Below, piece after piece: positions 42,821 through 51,481 of a stretch of DNA of 64,000 nucleotides (positions within the stretch are counted from its first letter, which is position 1; each line of letters begins with the position of its first letter). The notes under the pieces were generated by a model. That model saw nothing but the letters and a program-made list of their open reading frames with translations, had not been told where the DNA came from and made no database searches. The stretch is from REEB76 sp049698775 (GTDB taxonomy: Bacteria; Pseudomonadota; Gammaproteobacteria; Natronospirales; REEB76), in assembly GCA_049698775.1 (NCBI GenBank), contig JBAVYM010000049.1:74995-138994 (forward strand), in the 5' to 3' direction. Made by a program: the position numbers and the translations under genes.

Positions 42821-43570
42821 ATGGAAATTGACCACTACACCTTGCGCTACAGCCGCCACTTGGCGCTGCCGGAATTCGGCGCTGCCGGCCAGGAAAAGCT
42901 GCGGCGCGCCACGGCGCTGATCGTCGGTCTCGGCGGTCTGGGCTCACCGGCCGCGCTGTACCTGACCGCTTCCGGCGTCGGCACGCTGTTGCTCAACGAT
43001 TTCGACCGCGTGGATCTGTCCAACCTGCAACGCCAGGTTCTGCACACCACTGCGAGCGTGGGCTGGGCCAAAACCGACTCGGCCGCAAACACGCTCGCGG
43101 CGCTCAATCCGGAATGTCGGCTGGAATTGCTGGACCGGCGGTTGCTGGATGGCGAACTCGAAGCCGTGGTCGGGCGCGCGGATGTGGTGCTGGATGCGAG
43201 CGACAACTTCGGCACGCGCTTCGCGTTGAACGCCGCCTGCGTCAAAACCAGTACGCCGTTGATCTCGGGCGCCGCCATCCGCTATGAAGGCCAGATGTGC
43301 GTGTTCAATGCGCGCATCGCCACCAGTCCCTGCTACGCCTGTCTGTATCCGGAAGCCGGCGAGGAACTGGAAAATTGCCGCAGCAACGGCATACTCGCCC
43401 CCGTGGTGGGTGTGATCGGCAGTTTCATGGCGGTGGAAGCGGTGAAACTTCTGAGCGGTGCGGGCCGGTCCATGACCGGCAAGTTACTGCGGCTGGATGT
43501 CAAAAGCGGTGAAGTGGTGATTACACAGATGAAACGGGATCCCGCATGTCCGATATGCCGCTCGCACTAA
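42821..43570 (+). CDS. moeB: MoeB/ThiF-family adenylyltransferase
   Basis: A 249-aa E1-like enzyme. The ATG at 42821 begins MEIDHYTLRYSRHLALPEFG; the upstream open frame is antisense to marC and is not used. The nucleotide-binding motif is VGLGGLGSPAALYL near residue 38, and DASDNFGTRFALN lies near 128. Zinc-binding Cys pairs are CYAC near 176 and CPIC near the C-terminus. It likely activates the C-terminal Gly of MoaD/ThiS-like sulfur carriers for molybdopterin or related cofactor synthesis. It overlaps the next gene by 25 bp. Confidence 0.94.
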   Translation: MEIDHYTLRYSRHLALPEFGAAGQEKLRRATALIVGLGGLGSPAALYLTASGVGTLLLNDFDRVDLSNLQRQVLHTTASVGWAKTDSAANTLAALNPECRLELLDRRLLDGELEAVVGRADVVLDASDNFGTRFALNAACVKTSTPLISGAAIRYEGQMCVFNARIATSPCYACLYPEAGEELENCRSNGILAPVVGVIGSFMAVEAVKLLSGAGRSMTGKLLRLDVKSGEVVITQMKRDPACPICRSH

Positions 43571-44022
43571 ATGCCGCCGATGCGGCGCGGTTGGAAGCGT
43601 ATCTGCACAAGCACATTCCGCTGGTACGTCACATGCAGGTGCGGGTAACTGCCTGCGATGCCAGCGGGCTGACGCTCACGGCGCCGCTCGCCGCCAATAT
43701 CAATCACAAGGCCAGCGCCTTCGGAGGTAGCTTGGCGAGTCTTGCGACGCTTGCCTGCTGGGGACTGATGTGGCTGGTGCTGAAACCCGCGCACGGCACG
43801 CATATTGTGGTGAATGAATCCCGCATGCTCTATTTGCGGCCGGTCACGGCCGCGCTGGTGGCGCACTGCCCGCTTCCGGACGCGCCGGTATTGAACCGGT
43901 TTCTCCGCACCTTTGAACGCCGCCAAAAGGCGCGCATACATCTGCACGCGCAGGTTCTGCAGGATCAGCGCCTGTGTGCGCGCTTCAACGGATATTTTGT
44001 CGCCTACCATGCCAAAGTGTGA
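43546..44022 (+). CDS. YiiD-like hotdog-fold thioesterase domain protein
   Basis: A 158-aa protein. The segments HKHIPLVRHMQVRV and NINHKASAFGGSLASLATL resemble the thioesterase domain of YiiD-type proteins (4HBT-like hotdog fold, with the NHK..FGGSL region at the acyl-CoA site). The substrate is unknown. The gene overlaps moeB by 25 bp and the following gene by 14 bp, implying translational coupling. Confidence 0.8.
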   Translation: MSDMPLALNAADAARLEAYLHKHIPLVRHMQVRVTACDASGLTLTAPLAANINHKASAFGGSLASLATLACWGLMWLVLKPAHGTHIVVNESRMLYLRPVTAALVAHCPLPDAPVLNRFLRTFERRQKARIHLHAQVLQDQRLCARFNGYFVAYHAKV

Positions 44023-44419
44023 TTCACAGGCCGACGCATTGTGGTTGCCGCGCCCGCTGGTAAACCAGTTACTGCACGCGGCGCAGCAGACCAAGTCGGT
44101 TTCCCAGGGATTCATCCTGCACCGCGGCCATCGTCATTTCAGCTATGCGCCATTGCCAGCCAATGCCGATCTTGTTCGGGCCGCACAACAACTGTGTGGT
44201 CAGGATGAACGCCTGTTTGCGTTTTACCGCACTTCACACCACCCTCTGCCGCCGCCTGCCGCGGCAGAACTCCAGGCGATTGCCGGGCTGGTTTCGATTT
44301 ATCTCGGCATCGCACTGGACATCAAGGGTGTATTGCAGTTGCGTGCCTGGAGTATTGACGGATCGGGGACCGTGGAACTGGATGTGGCTATTCGTGAACC
44401 TGGAACCGGGGGTCAGTGA
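44009..44419 (+). CDS. Possible degenerate JAB/MPN-domain protein
   Basis: A 136-aa protein from the ATG at 44009, overlapping the previous gene by 14 bp and the convergent hslO by 7 bp. LPRPLVNQLLHAAQQ at the N-terminus, FYRTSHHPLPPPAAAELQAI near 70-90 and LQLRAWSIDGSGTVELDVAI near 110-130 follow the order of a JAB1/MPN isopeptidase-like fold. The canonical E, H-x-H and S-x2-D metal residues are not all present (SHHP in place of HSHP). JAB proteases often sit beside E1-like genes such as moeB. I rate the family assignment as tentative. Confidence 0.5.
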   Translation: MPKCDSQADALWLPRPLVNQLLHAAQQTKSVSQGFILHRGHRHFSYAPLPANADLVRAAQQLCGQDERLFAFYRTSHHPLPPPAAAELQAIAGLVSIYLGIALDIKGVLQLRAWSIDGSGTVELDVAIREPGTGGQ

Positions 44420-45282
44420 CGCGCAGCCGAAGCGGTCGGATGGGCGGCGGCGAACAGGGCTTCCACATCCACCGAGTCGAAGTCGTAACCGCGGCCGCAG
44501 AATTCGCAATCCACGTGCACCTTGCCCTGCTCCTGCACGATGCTGCGCACTTCTTCCGCTCCCAGGCCGCGCAAAGTGGCTTCGATGCCGCCGCGCGAAC
44601 AGCGGCAACGGAACGATACCGGCGCCGCTTCAAACAAGCGCACGTCATCCTCGTGATACAGCCGGTGCAACAGTTGTTCCGGTGACAGCGTCTTGAGTTC
44701 ATCGGCCGTCAAGGTATCCGCCAGCACGGTCACGTGCTGCCAGGCATCCGGATTCTGCTCGCGCTGTGGCAATATTTGCAGCAGCATACCCGCGGCGCAT
44801 TCGGAACCCGCCGTGAGCCAGAGGCGCGTGGGCAGTTGTTCGGAGCGCTGAAAATAGCCTTCCAGACACGCCGCCAAAGTTTCGCCTTCCAACGGCACGA
44901 TGCCCTGGTAGCGTTCACCCTGGCCGGAAGGCTCGATGGTAATCACCAGCCGGCCATCGCCCAGTAGGTCTTTGAGACCGGAGGGCAAATCCTCACCATG
45001 CCAATGCGCCAAACCGCGAAGATTGAAACGGCTGGTGCACTGCACCACCAGCAGGTGCACCGGGCCGTTGCCCTGTATTTGCAGGGTGATGGCACCATCG
45101 CATTTGAGTGTGGCGGACAGCAGCACCATGGCCGCCATGGCTTCACCCAACAGTGCACGCACCGGCGCGGGATAGTCGCGGTGCTCCAATACCGCACGCC
45201 AACTGGCATCCAGGTGCACACAACGGCCCTGCACCGGCAGATGCTCGAAGATGAAGCGCCGCAGCGTGTCGTGTTCAGACAT
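44413..45282 (-). CDS. hslO: Redox-regulated chaperone Hsp33
   Basis: A 289-aa cytosolic holdase that is activated by oxidation and zinc release. The N-terminal domain includes LGEAMAAMVLLSATLKCDGA, and the redox switch has FRCRCSRGG (CxC) near 232 and HVDCEFCGRGYDF (CxxC) near 265. The length matches the family. Downstream sequence overlaps the JAB-like gene. Upstream lies a repeat-rich intergenic region. Confidence 0.95.
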   Translation of the reverse strand: MSEHDTLRRFIFEHLPVQGRCVHLDASWRAVLEHRDYPAPVRALLGEAMAAMVLLSATLKCDGAITLQIQGNGPVHLLVVQCTSRFNLRGLAHWHGEDLPSGLKDLLGDGRLVITIEPSGQGERYQGIVPLEGETLAACLEGYFQRSEQLPTRLWLTAGSECAAGMLLQILPQREQNPDAWQHVTVLADTLTADELKTLSPEQLLHRLYHEDDVRLFEAAPVSFRCRCSRGGIEATLRGLGAEEVRSIVQEQGKVHVDCEFCGRGYDFDSVDVEALFAAAHPTASAARH

Positions 45283-45296
45283 GCGGGTTCCTGGTT

Positions 45297-45530
45297 ACGG
45301 GATTGCTTCGCTGCACTCGCAATGACGCTAACTCCTTGGGGCCATCGCGAGGCTTTTACTCATGATCGTAATTGCGAGGTCTTCCCCCACGTTTGTCATT
45401 GCGAGGCCGGTTTCAGGCCGAAGCAATCTCGTAACGGGATTGCTTCGCTACGCTCGCAATGACGCTTGCCCACTGGCGTCATCGCGAGGCCGAAGGCCGA
45501 CGCGATCTCGGAATTGCTGCGCTCACAAGC
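45297..45530. repeat. Cluster of CATTGCGAG/CGAAGCAATC-type palindromic repeats
   Basis: Between hslO and the GIY-YIG pseudogene there are at least three related units. GGGATTGCTTCGCTGCACTC then GCAATGACGC is at 45299-45330. Its near copy is at 45438-45467. Inverted partners (CATTGCGAGGCC...CGAAGCAATCTC) are at 45399-45431, and a diverged form (CATCGCGAGGCCGAAGGCCG) is at 45480. This is a different family from the GTGGGAGCG REPs. Confidence 0.75.
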
Positions 45531-45537
45531 AGCAACC

Positions 45538-45832
45538 TCAAACTATCTCTTCGTAGAGATCGCACCATTCAGGATTCAACCCATTGATCAAATCCAGCTT
45601 GCGTTGCCTGGAGCCGGCCTTGATTTGCTTCTCGCGCGAGATGGCGCTTTCAATCGAATCAGTCGTTTCGTAATACACCAGTTTTGTCACGTTGTAGCGC
45701 TTGGTGAAGCCATCTACCAGTTTATTTTTGTGTTCATATACCCTGCCGCACCAAGTTGTTAGTAACGCCGGTATAAAGAACCGTGTTTCGTGGATTGGTA
45801 ACGATATACACGTAAAACTGCCTGTCTTCCAT
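45538..45832 (-). pseudogene. GIY-YIG nuclease-domain protein, frameshifted
   Basis: The ATG at 45832 gives MEDRQFYVYIVTNPRNTVLY and continues into TGVTNNLVRQGI then stop. In another frame the rest of the family, VYEHKNKLVDGFTKRYNVTK ... ISREKQIKAGSRQRKLDL and LNPEWCDLYEE, runs to 45538. One extra base near 45742-45750 explains the shift. Intact members are about 97 aa, single GIY-YIG domain endonuclease-like proteins (UPF0213-type) often found near repeats. It could also be a sequencing error. Confidence 0.8.
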
Positions 45833-45833
45833 G

Positions 45834-47270
45834 TCAACCGGCAAGTTTCCTCTTGAGCAGTTCATTGACTTGCTGCGGATTGGCCTTGCCCTTGCTGGCT
45901 TTCATCACCTGGCCGACGAAGAACGCGAACAGCTTGTCCTTGCCGGAACGGTAATCGGCAAGTTGTTGCGGATTACCAGCGATCACCTCTTCGATGATCT
46001 TTTCGATGGCCGAGCTGTCGGTAATCTGCTTGAGGCCTTTTCGGGCAATCACTGCGTCGGCATTACCCTCGCCTGCCCACATGGCCTCGAATACGTCCTT
46101 GGCGATTTTCCCCGAGATGGTGTTGTCGAGGATGCGTTTCACGAGACCTGCCAGCATACCGGCTGTCATCGGGCTTTGAGCGATTTCCTTACTGTCCTTG
46201 TTGAGCGCGGCGGCGAGTTCGCCCATCACCCAGTTGGCACAGAGCTTCGGCTCGCCGCCGACTGCCTTGACGACCACCTCGTAATAATCCGCCAGTTCGC
46301 GGCTCGCCGTGAGCAGACCGGCGTCGTAGGCAGACAAACTGAAATCGCGCATGAAGCGTTGCTTCTTCTCGTCCGGCAATTCCGGCAGGGTCTGTTTCAC
46401 TTCTGCGATGAATGCCGGCGCGATTTCCAGCGGCAGCAGGTCCGGGTCGGGAAAATAGCGGTAATCGTTGGCTTCTTCCTTGCTGCGCATGGAACGGGTT
46501 TCGTTTTTCTTTGAGTCATACAAACGCGTTTCCTGCACCACCCTGCCGCCGCTTTCCAGCAGCCCAATCTGGCGCTGCACTTCATAGTTGATGGCTTTCT
46601 CGACGAAGTGGAAGGAGTTGATATTCTTGAGTTCGGCGCGGGTGCCGTATTTCGCTTCACCCTTGCGGCGCACCGAGACGTTGGCATCGCATCTGAACGA
46701 GCCTTCCTGCATGTTGCCGTCGCAGATTTCCAGATATCGTACCAGCGAATGAATCTTCTTCATATAGATTACAGCTTCTTTTGCCGAACGCATGTCCGGC
46801 TCCGACACGATCTCCAGCAACGGCGTACCCGCGCGGTTCAGATCAATGCCGGAAATACCCTCAAAACCCTCGTGTAGAGACTTGCCGGCATCCTCTTCGA
46901 GGTGTGCGCGGGTGATGCCGATGCGCTTGCTTGTAGCGTCCTCCAGCTCGATTTCCACGCTGCCTTTCGCCACCACCGGCAGTTCGTATTGGCTGATCTG
47001 ATAGCCCTTGGGAAGATCGGGGTAGAAATAGTTCTTGCGCGCGAATACCGAGCGCGGCGTGATCTCAGCGCCGATGGCCAAGCCGAATTTCACCGCCATG
47101 CGCACTGCCTCCTTGTTCAGTACCGGCAGTACGCCGGGATACCCCAAGTCCACGAGACAGGCCTGAGTGTTGGGCGGCGCGCCGAACGCGGTGGACGCGG
47201 CCGAGAAGATCTTGCTCTTCGTCAGAAGCTGGCTGTGAATCTCAAGCCCAATGACGGTTTCCCATTCCAT
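45834..47270 (-). CDS. gatB: Aspartyl/glutamyl-tRNA amidotransferase subunit B
   Basis: A 478-aa kinase/amidotransferase subunit that phosphorylates Glu-tRNA(Gln) or Asp-tRNA(Asn) for amidation. MEWETVIGLEIHSQLLTKSK at the N-terminus, the PDLPKGYQISQYELP segment, RAGTPLLEIVSEPDMRS, and the C-terminal YqeY-like tRNA-binding domain (from about 330) are present. Its order gatC-gatA-gatB in transcription is usual. It is 123 bp from gatA, and the GIY-YIG pseudogene begins one base after its stop. Confidence 0.96.
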   Translation of the reverse strand: MEWETVIGLEIHSQLLTKSKIFSAASTAFGAPPNTQACLVDLGYPGVLPVLNKEAVRMAVKFGLAIGAEITPRSVFARKNYFYPDLPKGYQISQYELPVVAKGSVEIELEDATSKRIGITRAHLEEDAGKSLHEGFEGISGIDLNRAGTPLLEIVSEPDMRSAKEAVIYMKKIHSLVRYLEICDGNMQEGSFRCDANVSVRRKGEAKYGTRAELKNINSFHFVEKAINYEVQRQIGLLESGGRVVQETRLYDSKKNETRSMRSKEEANDYRYFPDPDLLPLEIAPAFIAEVKQTLPELPDEKKQRFMRDFSLSAYDAGLLTASRELADYYEVVVKAVGGEPKLCANWVMGELAAALNKDSKEIAQSPMTAGMLAGLVKRILDNTISGKIAKDVFEAMWAGEGNADAVIARKGLKQITDSSAIEKIIEEVIAGNPQQLADYRSGKDKLFAFFVGQVMKASKGKANPQQVNELLKRKLAG

Positions 47271-47393
47271 TCTTTATAGCCTTGCTCTCAAATACGTTTA
47301 TAACCGTGCCGCGTGGCGGCAATCAGATGCTGGGTGCTGTGTGCCGCGTCCAAGAAAAGATTTCGGGTTTTTGCGCAGCACGCAGCACCTCCT

Positions 47394-48848
47394 TCACTCG
47401 AATCCCTTCGGGATTCGAGTATGCCAATCGGTCTCGCGCTGGTACTGGTGCGCCACCGCCAGCAAGCGCGCTTCATCGAAATAGTTGCCGATGATCTGCA
47501 AACCCACCGGCAGGCCGTCCACAAAACCGGCGGGAATGGACACACCCGGCAGGCCGGCGAGATTCACGCCGTTGGCGTAGATGTCGTTCAGGTACATGGT
47601 GACGGGATCGTCGGTTTTTTCGCCCAGCTTGAAAGCCGGCGTGGGCGTCATCGGCCCCATGATGACGTCCACCTGCTGGAAAGCTTCGAGGAAATCCTGG
47701 CGGATCAGGGCGCGGGTTTTCTGGGCCTTGAGGTAATAGGCGTCGTAGTAGCCCGCTGACAATACGTATGTCCCGGTCATGATGCGACGCTTCACTTCCG
47801 CGCCGAAGCCTTCGCCGCGCGAACGGGTGTAGAGATCCAATAAATCCACCGGATTTTCGCAGCGGTGGCCGAAGCGCACGCCATCAAAACGCGACAGGTT
47901 CGAGGAGGCTTCCGCAGGCGCCACCACGTAATAGGTCGGCACCGACAATGGGAAATTCGGCAGACTGATGTTGCGTACCTCGGCGCCGAGCTTCTTATAT
48001 ATAGAGAGTGCCGCCTGCACCGCCTCGGCCACGCGCCGGTCCAGGCCTGGGTCGAAGAATTCCCTGGGCACACCGATGCGCAGACCCTCGATGGGCTGGT
48101 CCAGCCCGGCCATGTAGTCCGGCACCGGTTTATCGGCACACGTAGAGTCGCGCGGATCGAAACCGGCGATCACGTTCAGCAGCAACGCCGTGTCTTCGGC
48201 GGTGTAGGTAATCACGCCGGCTTGATCCAGACTCGACGCAAACGCGATCATTCCGTAGCGTGACACGCGCCCGTAGCTGGGCTTGAGACCGGTGAGTCCG
48301 GTCAACGCCGCCGGCTGGCGCACTGAGCCACCAGTGTCGGTGCCGGTGGCGGCGGGCACCAAGCGCGCGGCTACGGCGGCGGCTGAACCGCCGGATGAAC
48401 CTCCTGGCACGCGGGTTTCGTCCCAGGGATTCTTCACCGGCCCATAGAAACTGGTTTCGCTGGACGAGCCCATGGCGAACTCATCCATGTTGGTTTTGCC
48501 CAGCATCACCGTCCCGGCGTTTTTCAAACGCTCAACGATAGTGGCGTCATAGGGCGAGATGAAATTGTCCAGCATCTTCGAACCGCAACTGGTCTTCACA
48601 CCGGCGGTGCAGAAAATATCCTTGTGAGCGATGGGCAAGCCGGTGAGCGGACCGGCCTCGCCCGTTTTGATGCGCGCATCGGCGGCGCGCGCAGCCGCCA
48701 GTGCTGCATCACGCGCGACGGTGATGAAGGCATTGAGTTGCGGATTAAAGCGCTCGATGCGCGTCAGATAATTGCGCGTCAGTTCTTCGCTGGAAACCTT
48801 GCGCGCTTTCAGATCGCGCGCCAGTTGGGCAAGTGTTTGAGTGTGCAT
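47394..48848 (-). CDS. gatA: Aspartyl/glutamyl-tRNA amidotransferase subunit A
   Basis: A 484-aa amidase-signature enzyme releasing ammonia from glutamine for GatB. The start at 48848 (MHTQTLAQLARDLKARKVSS) is preferred to a longer frame. The Lys of the Ser-cisSer-Lys triad is in GLPIAHKDIFCT near 78. The glycine/serine box is VPGGSSGGSAAAVAARL near 150, followed by GTDTGGSVRQPAAL, which contains the nucleophile Ser. All catalytic residues are present. Confidence 0.96.
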   Translation of the reverse strand: MHTQTLAQLARDLKARKVSSEELTRNYLTRIERFNPQLNAFITVARDAALAAARAADARIKTGEAGPLTGLPIAHKDIFCTAGVKTSCGSKMLDNFISPYDATIVERLKNAGTVMLGKTNMDEFAMGSSSETSFYGPVKNPWDETRVPGGSSGGSAAAVAARLVPAATGTDTGGSVRQPAALTGLTGLKPSYGRVSRYGMIAFASSLDQAGVITYTAEDTALLLNVIAGFDPRDSTCADKPVPDYMAGLDQPIEGLRIGVPREFFDPGLDRRVAEAVQAALSIYKKLGAEVRNISLPNFPLSVPTYYVVAPAEASSNLSRFDGVRFGHRCENPVDLLDLYTRSRGEGFGAEVKRRIMTGTYVLSAGYYDAYYLKAQKTRALIRQDFLEAFQQVDVIMGPMTPTPAFKLGEKTDDPVTMYLNDIYANGVNLAGLPGVSIPAGFVDGLPVGLQIIGNYFDEARLLAVAHQYQRETDWHTRIPKGFE

Positions 48849-48865
48849 GTCTGGATTCAACAACG

Positions 48866-48900
48866 ATTTTGGGAGCGCGGTAATCAACCACGCCGATTTT
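48866..48900. repeat. Degenerate REP-like palindrome
   Basis: TTTTGGGAGCGCGGTAATCA ... CCACGCCGATTTT between gatA and gatC looks like a diverged member of the GTGGGAGCG REP family. Confidence 0.35.
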
Positions 48901-49186
48901 ATTCAATGACCTTTGGAACCAGATAAAGTCCGGCTTCCACCTGCGGCGCATTCTTCTGGAACAACTCGCGTTGGTCGGCCTCGGTGACTGCGTCCTCGCG
49001 CAGGCGCTGGCTCATGTCGAGCGGATGTGCCATCGGCACCACGCCGGCGGTATCGGCCCTGTCCAGTTGCGCCACGAACTCCAGGATACGCGACAGGGTC
49101 TCGGCGTAGCGCGGAACGTCCCGCTCGCTGATGGCAAGACGCGCCAGGCGCGCGATGCTTCTGACCTGGTCGGGGCTGAGTGACAT
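48899..49186 (-). CDS. gatC: Aspartyl/glutamyl-tRNA amidotransferase subunit C
   Basis: A 95-aa clamp subunit holding GatA to GatB. MSLSPDQVRSIARLARLAIS and the C-terminal MSQRLREDAVTEADQRELFQ plus APQVEAGLYLVPKVIE match the family. The larger open frame extending to 49804 is antisense to mreB and is ignored. It is the promoter-proximal gene of gatCAB, divergent from mreB. Confidence 0.95.
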   Translation of the reverse strand: MSLSPDQVRSIARLARLAISERDVPRYAETLSRILEFVAQLDRADTAGVVPMAHPLDMSQRLREDAVTEADQRELFQKNAPQVEAGLYLVPKVIE

Positions 49187-49255
49187 GCTGGAACTCCGCT
49201 GGATTGATCCGGGAGAAGTCCCGCCGGATTTCCGCAAATTATGGCATAAACCTGC

Positions 49256-49284
49256 TTGCCGCCGCCGCCCGCCGTTGTTAGAGT
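49256..49284 (+). promoter_or_regulatory. Likely sigma-70 promoter of the mre operon
   Basis: TTGCCG at 49256-49261 and TAGAGT at 49279-49284 with an exact 17-bp spacer, about 52 bp before the mreB start. Confidence 0.55.
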
Positions 49285-49336
49285 AGTGCGCCTTTAACCA
49301 GGCCCATGCCCCGAGCCACTTCAAGTCAAAAAAGCC

Positions 49337-50380
49337 ATGTTCAAAAGTCTGCGCGGATTTTTCTCCACCGACTTGTCCATAGACCTCGGTACCGCCAACA
49401 CGCTTATCTATATGCGTGGCAAAGGCGTGATCCTGAACGAACCCTCGGTGGTGGCCATCCGTGAGGAGCCGGGCCGCGGTAACAAGGTCATCGAAGCCTA
49501 TGGCGCGGACGCCAAGCGCATGCTGGGCCGCACGCCGGGAAACATCGTGGCCATCCGTCCCATGAAGGATGGCGTCATCGCCGACTTCACCGTCACCGAG
49601 CAAATGCTCAAGCATTTCATCAAGAAAGCCCACGGCAACCGCTACTTCCGGCCCACGCCGCGGGTGCTGGTGTGCGTGCCCTATGGCGCGACCCAGGTGG
49701 AGCGCCGCGCCATCCGCGAATCCGCCGCCGGTGCCGGCGCGCGCCGCGTGTATCTCATCGAAGAGCCGATGGCCGCTGCCATCGGTGCCGGCCTGCCGGT
49801 GCACGAAGCCAAGGGCTCGATGGTGCTGGATATCGGCGGCGGCACCTCCGAGGTCGCGGTAATCTCACTGAACGGTATCGTGTACGCCGCTTCGGTGCGC
49901 ATCGGCGGCGACAAGTGCGATGAAGCCATCATCAGTTACATCCGCCGCAATTACGGCACACTCATCGGTGAGGCCACGGCCGAACGCATCAAACACGAGA
50001 TCGGCTCCGCGTACCCCGGCAAGGAGCTGCGCGAACTGGAAGTGAAAGGCCGCAACCTGTCCGAAGGCGTGCCCCGCGGTTTCGTGCTCAACAGCAACGA
50101 GATTCTGGAAGCCCTGCAGGAACCGCTGGCCGGCATCGTCGGCGCGGTCAAGACCGCGCTGGAACAGACGCCGCCGGAACTGGGTTCGGACGTGGCCACC
50201 AACGGCATCGTGCTGACCGGCGGCGGCGCCCTGCTGCGCGACATGGACCGGCTGCTGCGGGAGGAAACCGGCCTGCCGGTGATCCTGGCCGACGACCCGC
50301 TCACCTGCGTGGCCCGCGGCGGTGGCAAGGTGCTGGAGCTCATAGACGAGTACGGCCCGGAGACCTTTGCCGTCGAATGA
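49337..50380 (+). CDS. mreB: Rod shape-determining actin homologue MreB
   Basis: A 347-aa bacterial actin. Phosphate 1 motif DLGTANTLIYMRGKGV near 16, phosphate 2 region VLDIGGGTSEVAVISL near 164, and the adenosine motif TGGGALLRDMDRLL near 292. It polymerises under the inner membrane and guides cell-wall elongation with MreCD, PBP2 and RodA, all encoded downstream. A 171-bp gap separates it from mreC. Confidence 0.98.
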   Translation: MFKSLRGFFSTDLSIDLGTANTLIYMRGKGVILNEPSVVAIREEPGRGNKVIEAYGADAKRMLGRTPGNIVAIRPMKDGVIADFTVTEQMLKHFIKKAHGNRYFRPTPRVLVCVPYGATQVERRAIRESAAGAGARRVYLIEEPMAAAIGAGLPVHEAKGSMVLDIGGGTSEVAVISLNGIVYAASVRIGGDKCDEAIISYIRRNYGTLIGEATAERIKHEIGSAYPGKELRELEVKGRNLSEGVPRGFVLNSNEILEALQEPLAGIVGAVKTALEQTPPELGSDVATNGIVLTGGGALLRDMDRLLREETGLPVILADDPLTCVARGGGKVLELIDEYGPETFAVE

Positions 50381-50551
50381 CGGAGATATTTGCTCGAAAC
50401 CGCCTCCCGGCTGTTGCAGCCGTAGCTTCCGCACTGGAAAATCGTGACCTCCATCCCGGCATCTGACGCCCGTCCCGAGGTCTGCTTGCAAACTGTCCCG
50501 CTCCTGGCATTCCCCCGCCTGTTCACTTGCCGCGGTCGGGACTGAACCGCC

Positions 50552-51481
50552 GTGTTCAAGCTGCGCCATGCGCAACGTTCGCCCCGGCTATTCAGCAGCA
50601 ATCCAGCCGGCGCCTTCCGCACCCTGTTACTCATCGCGGTGTGCATCGTGCTCATGCTCTATGACCATCAGCGCGGTCATCTCGCAAAAATTCACGCGGC
50701 GCTGTCCACGCTGGTCTATCCGATGCAAGCAGCGGTGAATGCGCCCTATGCCCTGGCCGGCTGGGCGGAGGAAAAGCTCGCCACCCATACAGCACTGGTG
50801 AAAGAAAACAGTTCCCTCAAGCAGCAACTGCTGAGCGAGGCGGCACAGGTACAGCAACTTGCCGCGCTGGAACAGGAAAATGCGCGTCTGCGGCAGCTCA
50901 CGCAGGCCGGCACCCGGGTGGATGGACGCGTGGTGGCGGCAACCCTGCTCGCGGTGGATATGGATCCCTTCCGCCACGTGATTGTGATTGACAAGGGCAT
51001 ACACGACCAGATTTTCGATGGCCAAACGCTGCTGGACGCGCACGGCATCATTGGCCAGATTCTGCGCGCTGGACCGGTTTCATCCGAAGCGGCGCTGATC
51101 ACCGATCCAAGCCAAGCCATCCAGGTGCAGATCAATCGTACCGGCCTGCGTACCTTGGCTATCGGCACCGCCGACGTCAACGCACTGTCATTGCCTTATC
51201 TGGCGAACAACGCGGACGTGAAACCTGGCGATCTGTTGGTCACCTCCGGCCTCGGCGGCCGCTATCCAGCCGACTATCCGGTCGCGGTGATCACCGAGGT
51301 ACACCGCGATCCGGCCGAACCCTTTGCGACCGTGAGCGCGCGGCCGATGGCTGATCTGGAACACGGCCACACCGTGCTGCTGTATTTTCCCGCGGTGACG
51401 CCGCCGCCAGTGCCGAAACCGGAAGTACGCAGCGCGAAAAAGCCGGTCAGAGGAAAAGCTCCCGGGAAAAAACCGCAATGA
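50552..51481 (+). CDS. mreC: Rod shape-determining protein MreC
   Basis: A 309-aa bitopic inner-membrane protein. The TM helix is about residues 22-40 (AFRTLLLIAVCIVLMLYDHQ). A coiled coil follows at about 75-110 (KENSSLKQQLLSEAAQVQQL), then the double beta-barrel domain (VIVIDKGIHDQIFDGQTLLD, and DLLVTSGLGGRYPADYPVAV). The C-terminal tail is Lys/Pro-rich and basic. GTG start at 50552. The stop overlaps the mreD start (ATGA). Confidence 0.95.
   Translation: MFKLRHAQRSPRLFSSNPAGAFRTLLLIAVCIVLMLYDHQRGHLAKIHAALSTLVYPMQAAVNAPYALAGWAEEKLATHTALVKENSSLKQQLLSEAAQVQQLAALEQENARLRQLTQAGTRVDGRVVAATLLAVDMDPFRHVIVIDKGIHDQIFDGQTLLDAHGIIGQILRAGPVSSEAALITDPSQAIQVQINRTGLRTLAIGTADVNALSLPYLANNADVKPGDLLVTSGLGGRYPADYPVAVITEVHRDPAEPFATVSARPMADLEHGHTVLLYFPAVTPPPVPKPEVRSAKKPVRGKAPGKKPQ

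Noticed and set aside
49187..49804. Extension of gatC into an antisense frame over mreB
   Set aside because: GatC is complete from 49186, and the rest is a shadow of mreB.
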